DNA of 64,000 bases from an uncultured Hungatella sp. (lineage in GTDB: Bacteria > Bacillota > Clostridia > Lachnospirales > Lachnospiraceae): the NCBI GenBank assembly GCA_910586845.1, contig CAJUJV010000001.1, forward strand, positions 67,880 to 131,879, in the 5' to 3' direction. Under the pieces are notes generated by a model. It made no database searches and was not told the origin of the DNA. It saw only the letters and a program-made list of their open reading frames with translations. Below are positions 43,469 through 51,413 of this stretch, in pieces (within the stretch, counting starts at the first letter, position 1; each line of letters begins with the position of its first letter). Made by a program: the position numbers and the translations under genes.

Positions 43469-44938
43469 ATGGAAATAAAGAAAAATGACCGTTTTGTGGT
43501 AAAGATTCAGGACATGAGCGAGGACGGGGCAGGCATCGGAAAAATGGATGGCTATATCTGGTTTATCAAGGATACGGTCATCGGCGACGTGGTGGAGGCC
43601 GGCGCCATGAAGATGAAGAAGTCCTACGGCTTTGCCAGGCTGATCAGGGTGGTGGAACCGTCTGCATCCCGGGTGGAGCCCCGGTGTCCTGTGGCCAGAC
43701 AGTGCGGCGGCTGCCAGCTTCAGGCCATGAGCTATGAAGAGCAGCTGCGGTTCAAGGAGAACCGGGTGTACCATAACCTGCTGCGGATCGGAAAATTTGA
43801 GAATCTGGTCAGGGTGGGTGAGAAGAACGGGACAGAAGAGGCAGGTGAGTCCGGCGGCCCGGAGGCAGGTGAGTTTCATACTGTGCCGGGGGCAGAGGAC
43901 CGGGCTGTGTTTCTGCCGATCATGGGGATGGAAAACCCGTGGAGGTATCGGAACAAGGCCCAGTTTCCCTTCGGAACGGATCGGGACGGGAAGATCATTA
44001 CCGGATTTTATGCGGGGAGGACTCACACCATCATTCCCCAGGAGGACTGTCTTCTGGGCGTGGAGGAGAACCGGGAGATATTAAGAGTCATAAAGGATTT
44101 TATGAACCGGTACCAGATCAGTTCCTATGACGAGGAACGTCATAGCGGCCTGGTGCGCCATGTGCTGATCCGCAAGGGATTCCGCACCGGGGAACTGATG
44201 GTGTGTCTGGTGATCAACGGGAAAAAGGTGCCGGAGAGCGGAAAACTGACGGCGGAGCTTCTGAAGATCCCGGGCATGACCGGCATCTCCTTTAATATCA
44301 ATCAGGAGAAGACCAATGTGATCATGGGCAGGGAGACCATCCACCTTTACGGCCCCGGCTATATCACGGACTACATCGGCAGCATCCGGTATCAGATCTC
44401 TCCCCAGTCTTTCTATCAGGTAAATCCGGTGCAGACGGAGAAGCTGTACGGGACGGCTCTGGAGTATGCGGGGCTTACGGGAGGCGAGACTGTGTGGGAC
44501 CTGTACTGCGGCATCGGAACCATCTCTCTTTTTCTGGCACAGAAGGCCAAAAAAGTATTCGGAGTGGAGATCGTCCCTCAGGCCATCGACGATGCCCGGC
44601 GCAATGCAGAGCTGAACGGCATGGAAAATGTGGAGTTTTTCGTGGGAAAAGCAGAGGAGGTGCTGCCCCGGGAGTATGAGAAGAGTCAAATTCCCGCGGA
44701 CGTCATCGTGGTAGACCCGCCCAGGAAGGGATGTGACCGCCAGTGCCTGGATACGATCATCCGGATGGCGCCGGAGAGGGTGGTGTACGTCAGCTGCGAC
44801 CCCGGGACCCTGGCAAGGGATCTGAGATACCTGTGCGACCGGGGGTATGAGCTGAAGAAGGTGCGATGCTGCGATATGTTTGGGTGGGGGGTGCATGTGG
44901 AAAGTATCGTGTTGCTTTCAAAACTTCATACAAAATAG
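43469..44938 (+). CDS. rlmD: RNA m5U methyltransferase of the RlmD/TrmA class
   Basis: A 489-residue SAM-dependent enzyme methylating C5 of uridines in 23S rRNA (or tRNA). An N-terminal TRAM domain (about 1-60) is followed by the CPVARQCGGCQLQ iron-sulfur cysteine cluster, the SAM domain WDLYCGIGTISLFLA and PPRKGCD. VVYVSCDPGTLARDL contains the catalytic cysteine, and EVLPREYE-type sequence lies between. ATG 43469 follows AAAGAGGA. The protein ends VESIVLLSKLHTK at the border of an AT-rich island, so its natural C-terminus may have been altered by an insertion. The target uridine is not deducible. Confidence 0.9.
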   Translation: MEIKKNDRFVVKIQDMSEDGAGIGKMDGYIWFIKDTVIGDVVEAGAMKMKKSYGFARLIRVVEPSASRVEPRCPVARQCGGCQLQAMSYEEQLRFKENRVYHNLLRIGKFENLVRVGEKNGTEEAGESGGPEAGEFHTVPGAEDRAVFLPIMGMENPWRYRNKAQFPFGTDRDGKIITGFYAGRTHTIIPQEDCLLGVEENREILRVIKDFMNRYQISSYDEERHSGLVRHVLIRKGFRTGELMVCLVINGKKVPESGKLTAELLKIPGMTGISFNINQEKTNVIMGRETIHLYGPGYITDYIGSIRYQISPQSFYQVNPVQTEKLYGTALEYAGLTGGETVWDLYCGIGTISLFLAQKAKKVFGVEIVPQAIDDARRNAELNGMENVEFFVGKAEEVLPREYEKSQIPADVIVVDPPRKGCDRQCLDTIIRMAPERVVYVSCDPGTLARDLRYLCDRGYELKKVRCCDMFGWGVHVESIVLLSKLHTK

Positions 44939-45078
44939 AATATAGAAGTAGAATTGAAAACAAAAAAGAAATTTTAGATGATATAAAACAAGTCTGGAGC
45001 ATGAAAGATATTGAGAAGCAATTGGATGATAAAAGTGCAACGGATGTTGCACAATTTAGAAATGGAGTGTATGAGTGA
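44939..45078 (+). pseudogene. AT-rich gene remnant, unrecognised
   Basis: One frame, overlapping the end of the methyltransferase gene, reads through into YKIEYRSRIENKKEILDD and on to an IKQVWSMKDIEKQLDD-type polar helical sequence, ending at TGA 45076-45078. It has no start or ribosome site of its own and much lower GC than its neighbours. I read it as the tail of a foreign gene. Its family is not recognised. Confidence 0.4.
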
Positions 45079-45082
45079 ATAA

Positions 45083-45223
45083 CTGGGAAACTATGGAACA
45101 GAAATCGAATATTCTGGATATTTAGACTTCGCAGAGCGTCAGGCGGAACGTGAACAGGCAATGACCATGAAAGATTGGGCGGAACATTTAGATCGTATTC
45201 TTACAATGACTGATAAGAAATGA
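45083..45223 (+). pseudogene. RhuM-like gene fragment
   Basis: An open stretch of 46 codons ending at TGA 45221-45223 contains GYLDFAERQAEREQAMTMKD followed by WAEHLDRILTMTDKK. This resembles the C-terminal part of virulence RhuM-family proteins (xLDFAExQA..MxMxDWxxxLDxFL). A stop codon (TAA, 45080-45082) lies directly upstream in frame and no N-terminal domain is present. RhuM genes are common cargo of islands and phages, so this is probably a leftover from a past insertion. Confidence 0.5.
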
Positions 45224-45302
45224 TAAAATATATGATTTAACTTTGGACAACGATAATCATGTTGAGACGGTTGTCTTTCCCTAAATCCTTTATAATGGTC
45301 AT

Positions 45303-45424
45303 ACCTGCTGAAAGTTTCACAAGGGACGGAAGGCAGGTTGGAGACATCAGCGAGAGCGAGTGAACACTCCCTATTTGGAGGATACGCACCTTCGGGACGG
45401 GTTTAATTCAGGTTAGACCGGTGC
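45303..45424 (+). ncRNA. Possible structured RNA or leader upstream of FecR lipoprotein gene
   Basis: A gene-free stretch has several short helices close together: ACCTGC/GCAGGT (45303-45308, 45333-45338), GC-GAGA-GC (45350-45357), GAGTG/CACTC (45358-45369), CTCC/GGAG (45367-45370, 45377-45380, an alternative to the previous one) and GCACC/GGTGC (45386-45390, 45420-45424) containing a C(TTCG)G tetraloop. A TATAAT-like element (about 45292) lies just before. I cannot match it to a known RNA class. It could be a leader of the gene at 45514 or part of a mobile-element scar. Confidence 0.3.
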
Positions 45425-45513
45425 CAAAACCATCAAAGTCACTTGTAATCTCATATATAATGTTATAAAATAATTCCTGAAATGACAAAGATCGGACAAA
45501 GGAGCGGTCAGAA

Positions 45514-46263
45514 ATGAAGAAAAAACATATTTTCGTATATTGTATAGCTGTGGCTGCTGTATTTTGTATGGCGGCCTGCGGCGGCGGGAAAAAGACGGCG
45601 GCCTCCATGCACCTGGTCAGGACCGAGGGGGCGGTGCAGGTAGATGACGAAAAAGGAAAATCCGTAGAGATCATGGAAAATCTCGGCCTGTACAGCGGCT
45701 ATGGGGTAATTACCCGGGCGGCAAGCTACGGGTGGATCAATTTAGACGATGTCAAGCTGGCTAAAATGGACCAGGAAAGTGAAGTGGAAATTGTAAAGGA
45801 GGACAAGCTTCTGGAGATCAACGTCTCTTCCGGCAGTCTGTTTTTTAATGTCACCGAACCGCTGGCAGAGGATGAGACCATGAATATCCGCACCTCCACC
45901 ATGTTTGTGGGCATCCGGGGTACCTGCGGCTGGGTGGAGACAGAGACGGAAGATGTGATGAATGCCTATCTGCTGAAAGGGCAGGTGGAGTGTACTATCG
46001 TTGATGAAAAGGGCAACATTCTGGCCTCTGCCATGCTGGATGCGGGACAGACCGCCAGGATGGAGTATGACGGAAAAGACGCTTCCATTACTGTAGAAAA
46101 ATTCAGCGATATTCCCGATTTTGTGGCAGAGGAAATCGATGATGATGATATTGACCCGAGTTTGCTTGAGACAACTCCGCCGGAGACGGAAACAGAGCCA
46201 GAATCGGAGACGGAAACAGAGGAAGAGTCGGATGACGGGGATGTGATTTATTTCGGGCTGTGA
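45514..46263 (+). CDS. FecR-domain lipoprotein
   Basis: A 249-residue surface lipoprotein. Signal peptide with lipobox CMAAC (Cys22). A FecR-like beta domain covers about 30-190: LVRTEGAVQVDDEKGK, GYGVITRAASYGWINLDD, MNIRTSTMFVGIRGTCGWVE and AYLLKGQVECTI follow the charged-strand pattern of FecR domains. An acidic tail (ETETEPESETETEEE) ends the protein. In Gram-positive bacteria these are stand-alone surface proteins, not sigma-factor signalling partners, and no ECF sigma gene is near. It lies downstream of the AT-rich island with a GGAG ribosome site. Confidence 0.85.
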   Translation: MKKKHIFVYCIAVAAVFCMAACGGGKKTAASMHLVRTEGAVQVDDEKGKSVEIMENLGLYSGYGVITRAASYGWINLDDVKLAKMDQESEVEIVKEDKLLEINVSSGSLFFNVTEPLAEDETMNIRTSTMFVGIRGTCGWVETETEDVMNAYLLKGQVECTIVDEKGNILASAMLDAGQTARMEYDGKDASITVEKFSDIPDFVAEEIDDDDIDPSLLETTPPETETEPESETETEEESDDGDVIYFGL

Positions 46264-46337
46264 GTATGAGATCTGAAAAGAGAGAGGCCTGCAGATGTCT
46301 GTAGGTTTTGATCTTTCAAAAGGAGAACAAAGACCCA

Positions 46338-46874
46338 ATGAAAAATCTGTATCTGATCGGCGGCACCATGGGAGCGGGCAAGACCACGGTGTGCCGTATA
46401 TTGAAACAAAGATCAGACCGCTGTGTTTTCCTGGACGGAGACTGGTGCTGGGACATGCAGCCCTTTCAGGTGACTCCGGAAACCAGGAAAATGGTAATGG
46501 AGAATATCATTTTTCTCCTGAACAATTTTCTTCGCTGTCCCGCATATGAAAATATACTTTTCTGCTGGGTCATGCATGAACAGAAGATCATTGATGATAT
46601 TCTGGCAGGTCTGGACACGTCCGGGTGCCGGGTGAGGAGTATTTCTCTGGTGCTCAGTGAAAAAGCTCTCAGAGAGAGGCTGCAGAGAGATGTGGCGGCA
46701 GGCATCCGAACCGGGGATATTATCTCCAGGAGTCTGGAACGGCTTCCGATGTATGATCGTCTGGATACGGAGAAAATCGATGTGTCGGACCTTTCGCCGG
46801 AACAGACGGCAGAACGGATCATGAAGTATGGACAGAACGGCGGTATTGGCCAGGAAAAGGAGCAGAAAATATGA
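46338..46874 (+). CDS. P-loop kinase-like ATPase
   Basis: A 178-residue protein. LYLIGGTMGAGKTTVCRIL at the N-terminus is a Walker A loop, followed by FLDGDWCWDMQPF (DxD-like acidic motif) and a lid with RLQRDVAAGIR. This is the architecture of small nucleotide/nucleoside or shikimate-type kinases (AAA_33-like). I chose ATG 46338, 12 bases from AGGAG; a TTG at 46308 would add 10 residues. The stop overlaps the start of the phosphodiesterase fusion gene (ATGA), so the two are coupled. Substrate unknown. Confidence 0.82.
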   Translation: MKNLYLIGGTMGAGKTTVCRILKQRSDRCVFLDGDWCWDMQPFQVTPETRKMVMENIIFLLNNFLRCPAYENILFCWVMHEQKIIDDILAGLDTSGCRVRSISLVLSEKALRERLQRDVAAGIRTGDIISRSLERLPMYDRLDTEKIDVSDLSPEQTAERIMKYGQNGGIGQEKEQKI

Positions 46875-49060
46875 AAGAGCAGAGTGAGATCATGAAAACA
46901 GAATCTTTAAATTTAAAGCCGGGCTTTTGCACGGCTCTGGCAGACGGAGTCATGGTGCCGGATTCCCCCTGTCACATGGCTACGGAGGAATTTTACAGAG
47001 CGGTTCCGGGCAGCAGGATCCACCTGTGCAGGGAGGGCTTTGTATTTGCTCCGGCTATATTTTCCATGGAACGGGATCCGAAGTATATCTATACTTATGA
47101 TTATCAGCCGGAGGAGAACTGGTCTACGTACACCGGGAATCTGACTCCGGACAGCTATCAGAAGGAAGACTATATCTTTCAGGAAGACTGCTGGTTCCGG
47201 CTCTGTGTCAGGAGGGAAGACAAAGAAGTGCTGACAGAGGAGGACCGGGGGCAGGCCGGAGAACTGGCGGTGCTGATCGGAGAGCCTGTGGCATATAAGG
47301 AAAAATCGTGTCTCAGGGATGAGGCAGAGGCAGTTATCCGGAGAATAAAGGACCGGGAAAGCCCTGGAGCCCTGAAGCTCTGTATCCTGACAGACACCCA
47401 CTATACGGTCAACGGCAACTGGGATGACACGGTATACAGTATCAGAAAAGTGGCGGAACATGCAGGATATGATGCCATTGTCCATCTGGGAGACCTGACA
47501 GACGGCATGATGTCCAAAGAGACTACATCCAAATATGTCCGCAGGATCATGGATGATCTGAGGACGTGCGGAGTCCCGCTGTATATTGCCCTGGGAAATC
47601 ATGACAATAATTATTTCCGGAACAGGCCCAATACCTTTACTCTGGAGGAGATGAGAGAGCTCTATCATCTCTGCGGAGACGGGGATGACAGAGAAGACGG
47701 GGCTCACATTCCGGAGACGGACAGGAGTTTCAGTTACTATGTAGATATGCCGGAACACGGCATCCGGATGATTTTTCTCTCGTCCTTTGACGACAGGGCG
47801 CCTGTGAGGTACGGCTATACGGACCGGCAGATCGCATGGCTGAAAAAAACTCTGTACAGCGCACCGGAGGGAACCGGATTCCTGGTTTTTTCCCACGACG
47901 GCCCCCTGGCCCGGCTGGATATCTGGAGCTTCTATATGTTCAACGGAGACAGGCTGCTGAAACTTCTGGAGGAGTGCAACAGCTGCAATGAGTATCAGGT
48001 CATCGGATTTTTCTATGGACATACCCATGGGGATTATATATTCAGGGAATGCAGTTTCCCGGTGGTCTCCATCGGCTGTTCCAAGCTGGAATGTCTGCCT
48101 CCGGACAGGATGCCTCCGGGCGCTGTGGCCCATATGAGAGAGGCGGATACCCGGACCCAGGAGCTGTGGGACAGCGTGCTCATTGACCGGGAGGGAGAAA
48201 CTATCCATATGATCCGTTTCGGAGCCGGCCAGGACAGGGAGATCTCTTTTAAAAAGAAGAAAGAAACTTTCAGCGGCCGGACGGCGGCCATCCGGGCCGG
48301 GAGAAAACCCAGGATCTGGGCGCACCGGGGAGCCAGCGGCCATGCTCCCGAAAACACCCTTCCTGCATTTGAACTGGCTTACAGGCAGGGAGCCGACGGC
48401 ATCGAACTGGATGTGCAGCTGTCGAAGGATGGGGTGCCGGTGGTGATTCATGACGAACAGGTGGACCGGGTCAGCGACGGTACAGGCTGGGTGAAAGACT
48501 ATACTCTGGAGGAGCTTAAAACTCTGAATGTAAATAAACACTTTCCCTCATACGGCAGAGTGGAGATCCCCACTCTGGCGGAGGTCTATGATCTGGTGAG
48601 AAAGACCGAGCTGACGGTGAATCTTGAATTAAAGAACGGCCGGATTTTTTATAAAGGCCTGGAAGAGCTGGTGCTGAAGCTGGCAGAGGAGAAAGGTCTG
48701 AAAGACAGGATCCTCTACTCATCTTTTAACCATTATTCCATAAGAAGGCTGCAGCGGCTGGCCCCGGGAGTCAGGACAGGTTTTCTCTACGATGAAAGAT
48801 TTCTGGACATGGCGGAGTACGGAGCCAGGTTCGGAGTTTATGCCCTCCATCCGTCTGTGCGGCAGGTGTGTCTGGATCTGGAGGAAGCCGAAGCCATGGC
48901 AGGGAAGGATGGTTTGACAGAGTATGGAGATTTTATCAGACAATGCCATGAGAGGCAGATTCTGGTCCATGTGTGGGGCGTTAACGATGAGGCTGATTTT
49001 GAGAAGATGAAAGCTCTGGGAGCAGATGCGGTCATAACAGATTTTGTGGAGAGAGGGTAA
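46871..49060 (+). CDS. Metallophosphoesterase-glycerophosphodiester phosphodiesterase fusion
   Basis: A 729-residue protein with two enzyme domains and no signal peptide. Residues about 170-420 form a calcineurin-like phosphoesterase: ILTDTHYTVNG, VHLGDLTDG, IALGNHDNN, VFSHDG and FFYGHTHGD supply the metal ligands. Residues about 475-729 form a GDPD barrel: WAHRGASGHAPENTLPAF, IELDVQLSKDGVPVVIHD and VWGVNDEADF. GDPD enzymes release glycerol-3-phosphate from phospholipid headgroups or teichoic acid; the partner domain would remove or split phosphate. Its gene overlaps the kinase gene and lies 6 bases before a lipoprotein gene. Confidence 0.9.
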   Translation: MKEQSEIMKTESLNLKPGFCTALADGVMVPDSPCHMATEEFYRAVPGSRIHLCREGFVFAPAIFSMERDPKYIYTYDYQPEENWSTYTGNLTPDSYQKEDYIFQEDCWFRLCVRREDKEVLTEEDRGQAGELAVLIGEPVAYKEKSCLRDEAEAVIRRIKDRESPGALKLCILTDTHYTVNGNWDDTVYSIRKVAEHAGYDAIVHLGDLTDGMMSKETTSKYVRRIMDDLRTCGVPLYIALGNHDNNYFRNRPNTFTLEEMRELYHLCGDGDDREDGAHIPETDRSFSYYVDMPEHGIRMIFLSSFDDRAPVRYGYTDRQIAWLKKTLYSAPEGTGFLVFSHDGPLARLDIWSFYMFNGDRLLKLLEECNSCNEYQVIGFFYGHTHGDYIFRECSFPVVSIGCSKLECLPPDRMPPGAVAHMREADTRTQELWDSVLIDREGETIHMIRFGAGQDREISFKKKKETFSGRTAAIRAGRKPRIWAHRGASGHAPENTLPAFELAYRQGADGIELDVQLSKDGVPVVIHDEQVDRVSDGTGWVKDYTLEELKTLNVNKHFPSYGRVEIPTLAEVYDLVRKTELTVNLELKNGRIFYKGLEELVLKLAEEKGLKDRILYSSFNHYSIRRLQRLAPGVRTGFLYDERFLDMAEYGARFGVYALHPSVRQVCLDLEEAEAMAGKDGLTEYGDFIRQCHERQILVHVWGVNDEADFEKMKALGADAVITDFVERG

Positions 49061-49066
49061 AAAGGG

Positions 49067-50290
49067 ATGAAAAAGGGAACAATGATCTTCATGATCCTGG
49101 CCGGGGGGATTCTCGGGGCGTGCGGAGGGAAACAGGATCAGATACAGGAAACGGGCCAAAGCGGTGAGACAGGTACTTCGGAGATTGTGATCGAGATTTC
49201 CGGGGACAGACAGGAGACAGAAAGGACACGGGCTTCGGAGTCAGACTCCGGGGCAGGCCGGGAAACTGCAGAGACGGAGGTTTCGGATCAGGAAGAAACG
49301 GATGCCGGGGATGGGCGTATCGCCGGCCAGACATTTGAGGTAGAGCTGAGCGAGTATGAGGGAAAGGTACTGTTTGTTCCTTATGCCCCGTCAGAAGAAA
49401 ATCCTGATTTTCATATGGAGATTATTCAGGATGAGAAGATTCTCACAACAATACCGGGCTATGTTCCGGAGAAACTGGCAGGGGAAGACTTTGTCAGCCT
49501 GGATGCAGTGTCTTTTTATGATATGAACTATGACGGCTTTACGGATCTTGTGCTGATCGAGACCTACGGGAATACAAGTTTTGCTGCAGTGTATTATGGA
49601 TTTGATAAAGAAGCAGAGGAGGATTATGATCAGTATTTTTCTCCCCGGTGGGATCTGTCGGAAGCTATAACCAGAGAGGCTTTGGTCCTGTCTGTTCCGG
49701 GGATCCGTGATCTGATGTCAGGAGGCAAAAAAAACGGGCAGTTTGCCGATTATAAGGAGGCCTATGAGGCCGTTGCCAGGCTGTGCCGCTTGGACGGAGG
49801 CGATGAGATCACATACAGTCTGGTTTATTTTGACGAGGACCAGATTCCGGAGCTGGCGGCGGACCAGAAGGGCTATTATATAAGTCTGTACACTTATAAG
49901 GACGGAACCGTCTCCGTGCTCATGGATAAATGGAGCTATGGAGCCATGGGAAATGCAGGCTATGAGTATGCTCCGGGAAAGAACAGTCTGAGAAATTACA
50001 ACACGGATTATGCAGGAGCGATCTTACATACCACGTACATGTCAAAGACAGAGAAGAATACTCTGGAAACCAGGGCCCGGATCGACATCTATAATTTTGA
50101 TGATGTTAATGGGAACGGAATTCCGGATGAGAATGAGACAGGCTCCATGGGTTTGTACAGCAAGATTTATGTCAACGGAGAGGAAGCCGCAGATGAGGAA
50201 TGGAAGACATATGATATGGGTGAGTATGAAATCCTGACAGGAGATATGTCTTTTGAAGAGCTGAAGATAAAACTTTCAGGAGAAAATTAG
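49067..50290 (+). CDS. Surface lipoprotein of unknown function
   Basis: A 407-residue lipoprotein. The signal peptide ends in ILGAC (Cys19), a Gly/Glu/Thr/Ser-rich linker covers about 25-90, and a folded domain follows. It contains FYDMNYDGFTDLVLIE (about 150-165), a Ca-binding-like NxDGxxD loop as in VCBS/EF-hand-like repeats, and DDVNGNGIPDENETG near 347-361, a second acidic loop of the same kind. The downstream XAC2610-like protein has a similar NFDGYRDL loop. Transcribed just after the phosphodiesterase fusion. No function known. Confidence 0.8.
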   Translation: MKKGTMIFMILAGGILGACGGKQDQIQETGQSGETGTSEIVIEISGDRQETERTRASESDSGAGRETAETEVSDQEETDAGDGRIAGQTFEVELSEYEGKVLFVPYAPSEENPDFHMEIIQDEKILTTIPGYVPEKLAGEDFVSLDAVSFYDMNYDGFTDLVLIETYGNTSFAAVYYGFDKEAEEDYDQYFSPRWDLSEAITREALVLSVPGIRDLMSGGKKNGQFADYKEAYEAVARLCRLDGGDEITYSLVYFDEDQIPELAADQKGYYISLYTYKDGTVSVLMDKWSYGAMGNAGYEYAPGKNSLRNYNTDYAGAILHTTYMSKTEKNTLETRARIDIYNFDDVNGNGIPDENETGSMGLYSKIYVNGEEAADEEWKTYDMGEYEILTGDMSFEELKIKLSGEN

Positions 50291-50291
50291 C

Positions 50292-50438
50292 ATGTACGGC
50301 ATCGTCTGTACACAGATCGTGGCGGATGTCTGTACAGTGGCGGCTTCCTTTTATGTGTACCGGCGGTTTGTGGCTTCCATGGCAGAGACAGATGCTAAAA
50401 ATTCAGAAAAGGAAGGGAGTCCGGGATGGAAAAAATAG
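50292..50438 (+). CDS. Small membrane protein (48 residues)
   Basis: An ATG at 50292 follows AGGAGA (50278-50283) at 8 bases and lies one base after the lipoprotein stop. The product begins MYGIVCTQIVADVCTVAASF and continues YVYRRFVASMAETDAKN, giving one probable membrane helix at about 2-20 followed by a polar tail. The end of the frame overlaps the start of the next gene by 13 bases. The ribosome site and tight packing support a real, translationally coupled small gene. Confidence 0.6.
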   Translation: MYGIVCTQIVADVCTVAASFYVYRRFVASMAETDAKNSEKEGSPGWKK

Positions 50439-51295
50439 TATGGATCGTCATATGCCTTCTGTTGTCCGGTTTCCGGGTGTCTTCCCTGGAGACGGATCAG
50501 CCATTCTATGGGACAGAGACGGGAGAAGAGTCTCTGTCTCAGAAGGACGGCAGTTATGTTACCACTACGGTTCGGGGAAAACTGAGGGAAGATATGGAGG
50601 AGTTTTCTTTTGACATCGAGGCGCAGCTTTATGATAAAAATTCCACATACCGGGTCAGGTCTGTCACCGTCCGGGAAGGGGAAGAGACTATCCAGGTCAT
50701 TTCCGTGCCGGAGCTGTCTCTTTTTGGTGAGACGGCGGTGTGGGCCGACGACCAGGAGAATATGGGGCTGGAGCTGGAGGATGTGAATTTCGACGGCTAC
50801 AGGGATCTCCGCCTTTTCGACACGCCCAATGGGAATTATCTGGTGGAATGGATTTATCTGGTGTGGGACCCGGACAGGGGACAATTTGTCCACGACCCCA
50901 GGTTAAATGAGATCCCACTGGCAACTTTTGACCAGGAAGATCAGCTGATCTACGGTATGCAGAGAGGAGGGGCTGCCCGCCATTATTTTTATACTTATGA
51001 GTACCAGGAGGGGGAACCGGTGATGATCTGTGAAGAGAAGAGCATCTATCTGCCGGACCCGGACTCGGAAGCGGTGAGGCGCTGTGTCCATGAGAAGCTG
51101 GGGGATGGGAACGTTCAGGTCAGGGATGTATGCCGGGAGACCGTGGAAGAACGGAATCCGGAAACCGGGGAGATGGAACAGACAAGGGATGAGTTTATTT
51201 TCTTTCTGGTGAAGGAAGACGGGATAGAGGAAACGATTATTGTGGAGGCGGACTCGGAGATGGAGAGGCTTTTAGGCGCGGAAGGAGAGTTTTAG
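50426..51295 (+). CDS. Exported XAC2610-like protein
   Basis: A 289-residue protein with an N-terminal signal peptide (IVWIVICLLLSGFRVSS). The central region LELEDVNFDGYRDLRLFD, YLVEWIYLVWDPDRGQFV and LNEIPLATFDQEDQLIYGMQ follows the pattern of the XAC2610-related family: a calcium-loop-like motif, a Trp-rich strand and a sparse C-terminal domain. It is probably exported; the role is unknown. The ribosome site is AAGGAAGGGAG. Together with the preceding lipoprotein and small membrane protein it forms a surface-protein operon. Confidence 0.78.
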   Translation: MEKIVWIVICLLLSGFRVSSLETDQPFYGTETGEESLSQKDGSYVTTTVRGKLREDMEEFSFDIEAQLYDKNSTYRVRSVTVREGEETIQVISVPELSLFGETAVWADDQENMGLELEDVNFDGYRDLRLFDTPNGNYLVEWIYLVWDPDRGQFVHDPRLNEIPLATFDQEDQLIYGMQRGGAARHYFYTYEYQEGEPVMICEEKSIYLPDPDSEAVRRCVHEKLGDGNVQVRDVCRETVEERNPETGEMEQTRDEFIFFLVKEDGIEETIIVEADSEMERLLGAEGEF

Positions 51296-51312
51296 ACGCC
51301 AAAACTCAGGAA

Positions 51313-51335
51313 CCGGAAAGTCTGTCCCTTTCCGG
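51313..51335 (+). terminator. Hairpin after XAC2610-like gene
   Basis: CCGGAAAG and CTTTCCGG form a perfect 8-bp stem with a 7-base loop, 18 bases past the stop. There is no T-run. Confidence 0.45.
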
Positions 51336-51343
51336 ACGCGATC

Positions 51344-51373
51344 TTGACAGGAGGGGGGATATAAACATATAAT
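51344..51373 (+). promoter_or_regulatory. Promoter of frameshifted esterase gene
   Basis: TTGACA (51344-51349), an 18-bp spacer and TATAAT (51368-51373): both hexamers are perfect. They lie 40 bp before the ATG. Confidence 0.8.
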
Positions 51374-51413
51374 CGGTGTAAAGAACAAAAGAAGGAAAAA
51401 GGAGGAGCAGGAT

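Noticed and set aside
45378..45425. FMN riboswitch-like string (CTTCGGGACGGG..AATTC..ACCGG)
   Set aside because: Only the first part resembles the element. The remaining conserved blocks are missing and the downstream gene is not a riboflavin gene.
45408..45674. 88-codon frame on the - strand over the start of the FecR lipoprotein gene
   Set aside because: It is antisense to a clear lipoprotein signal peptide and has no ribosome site.
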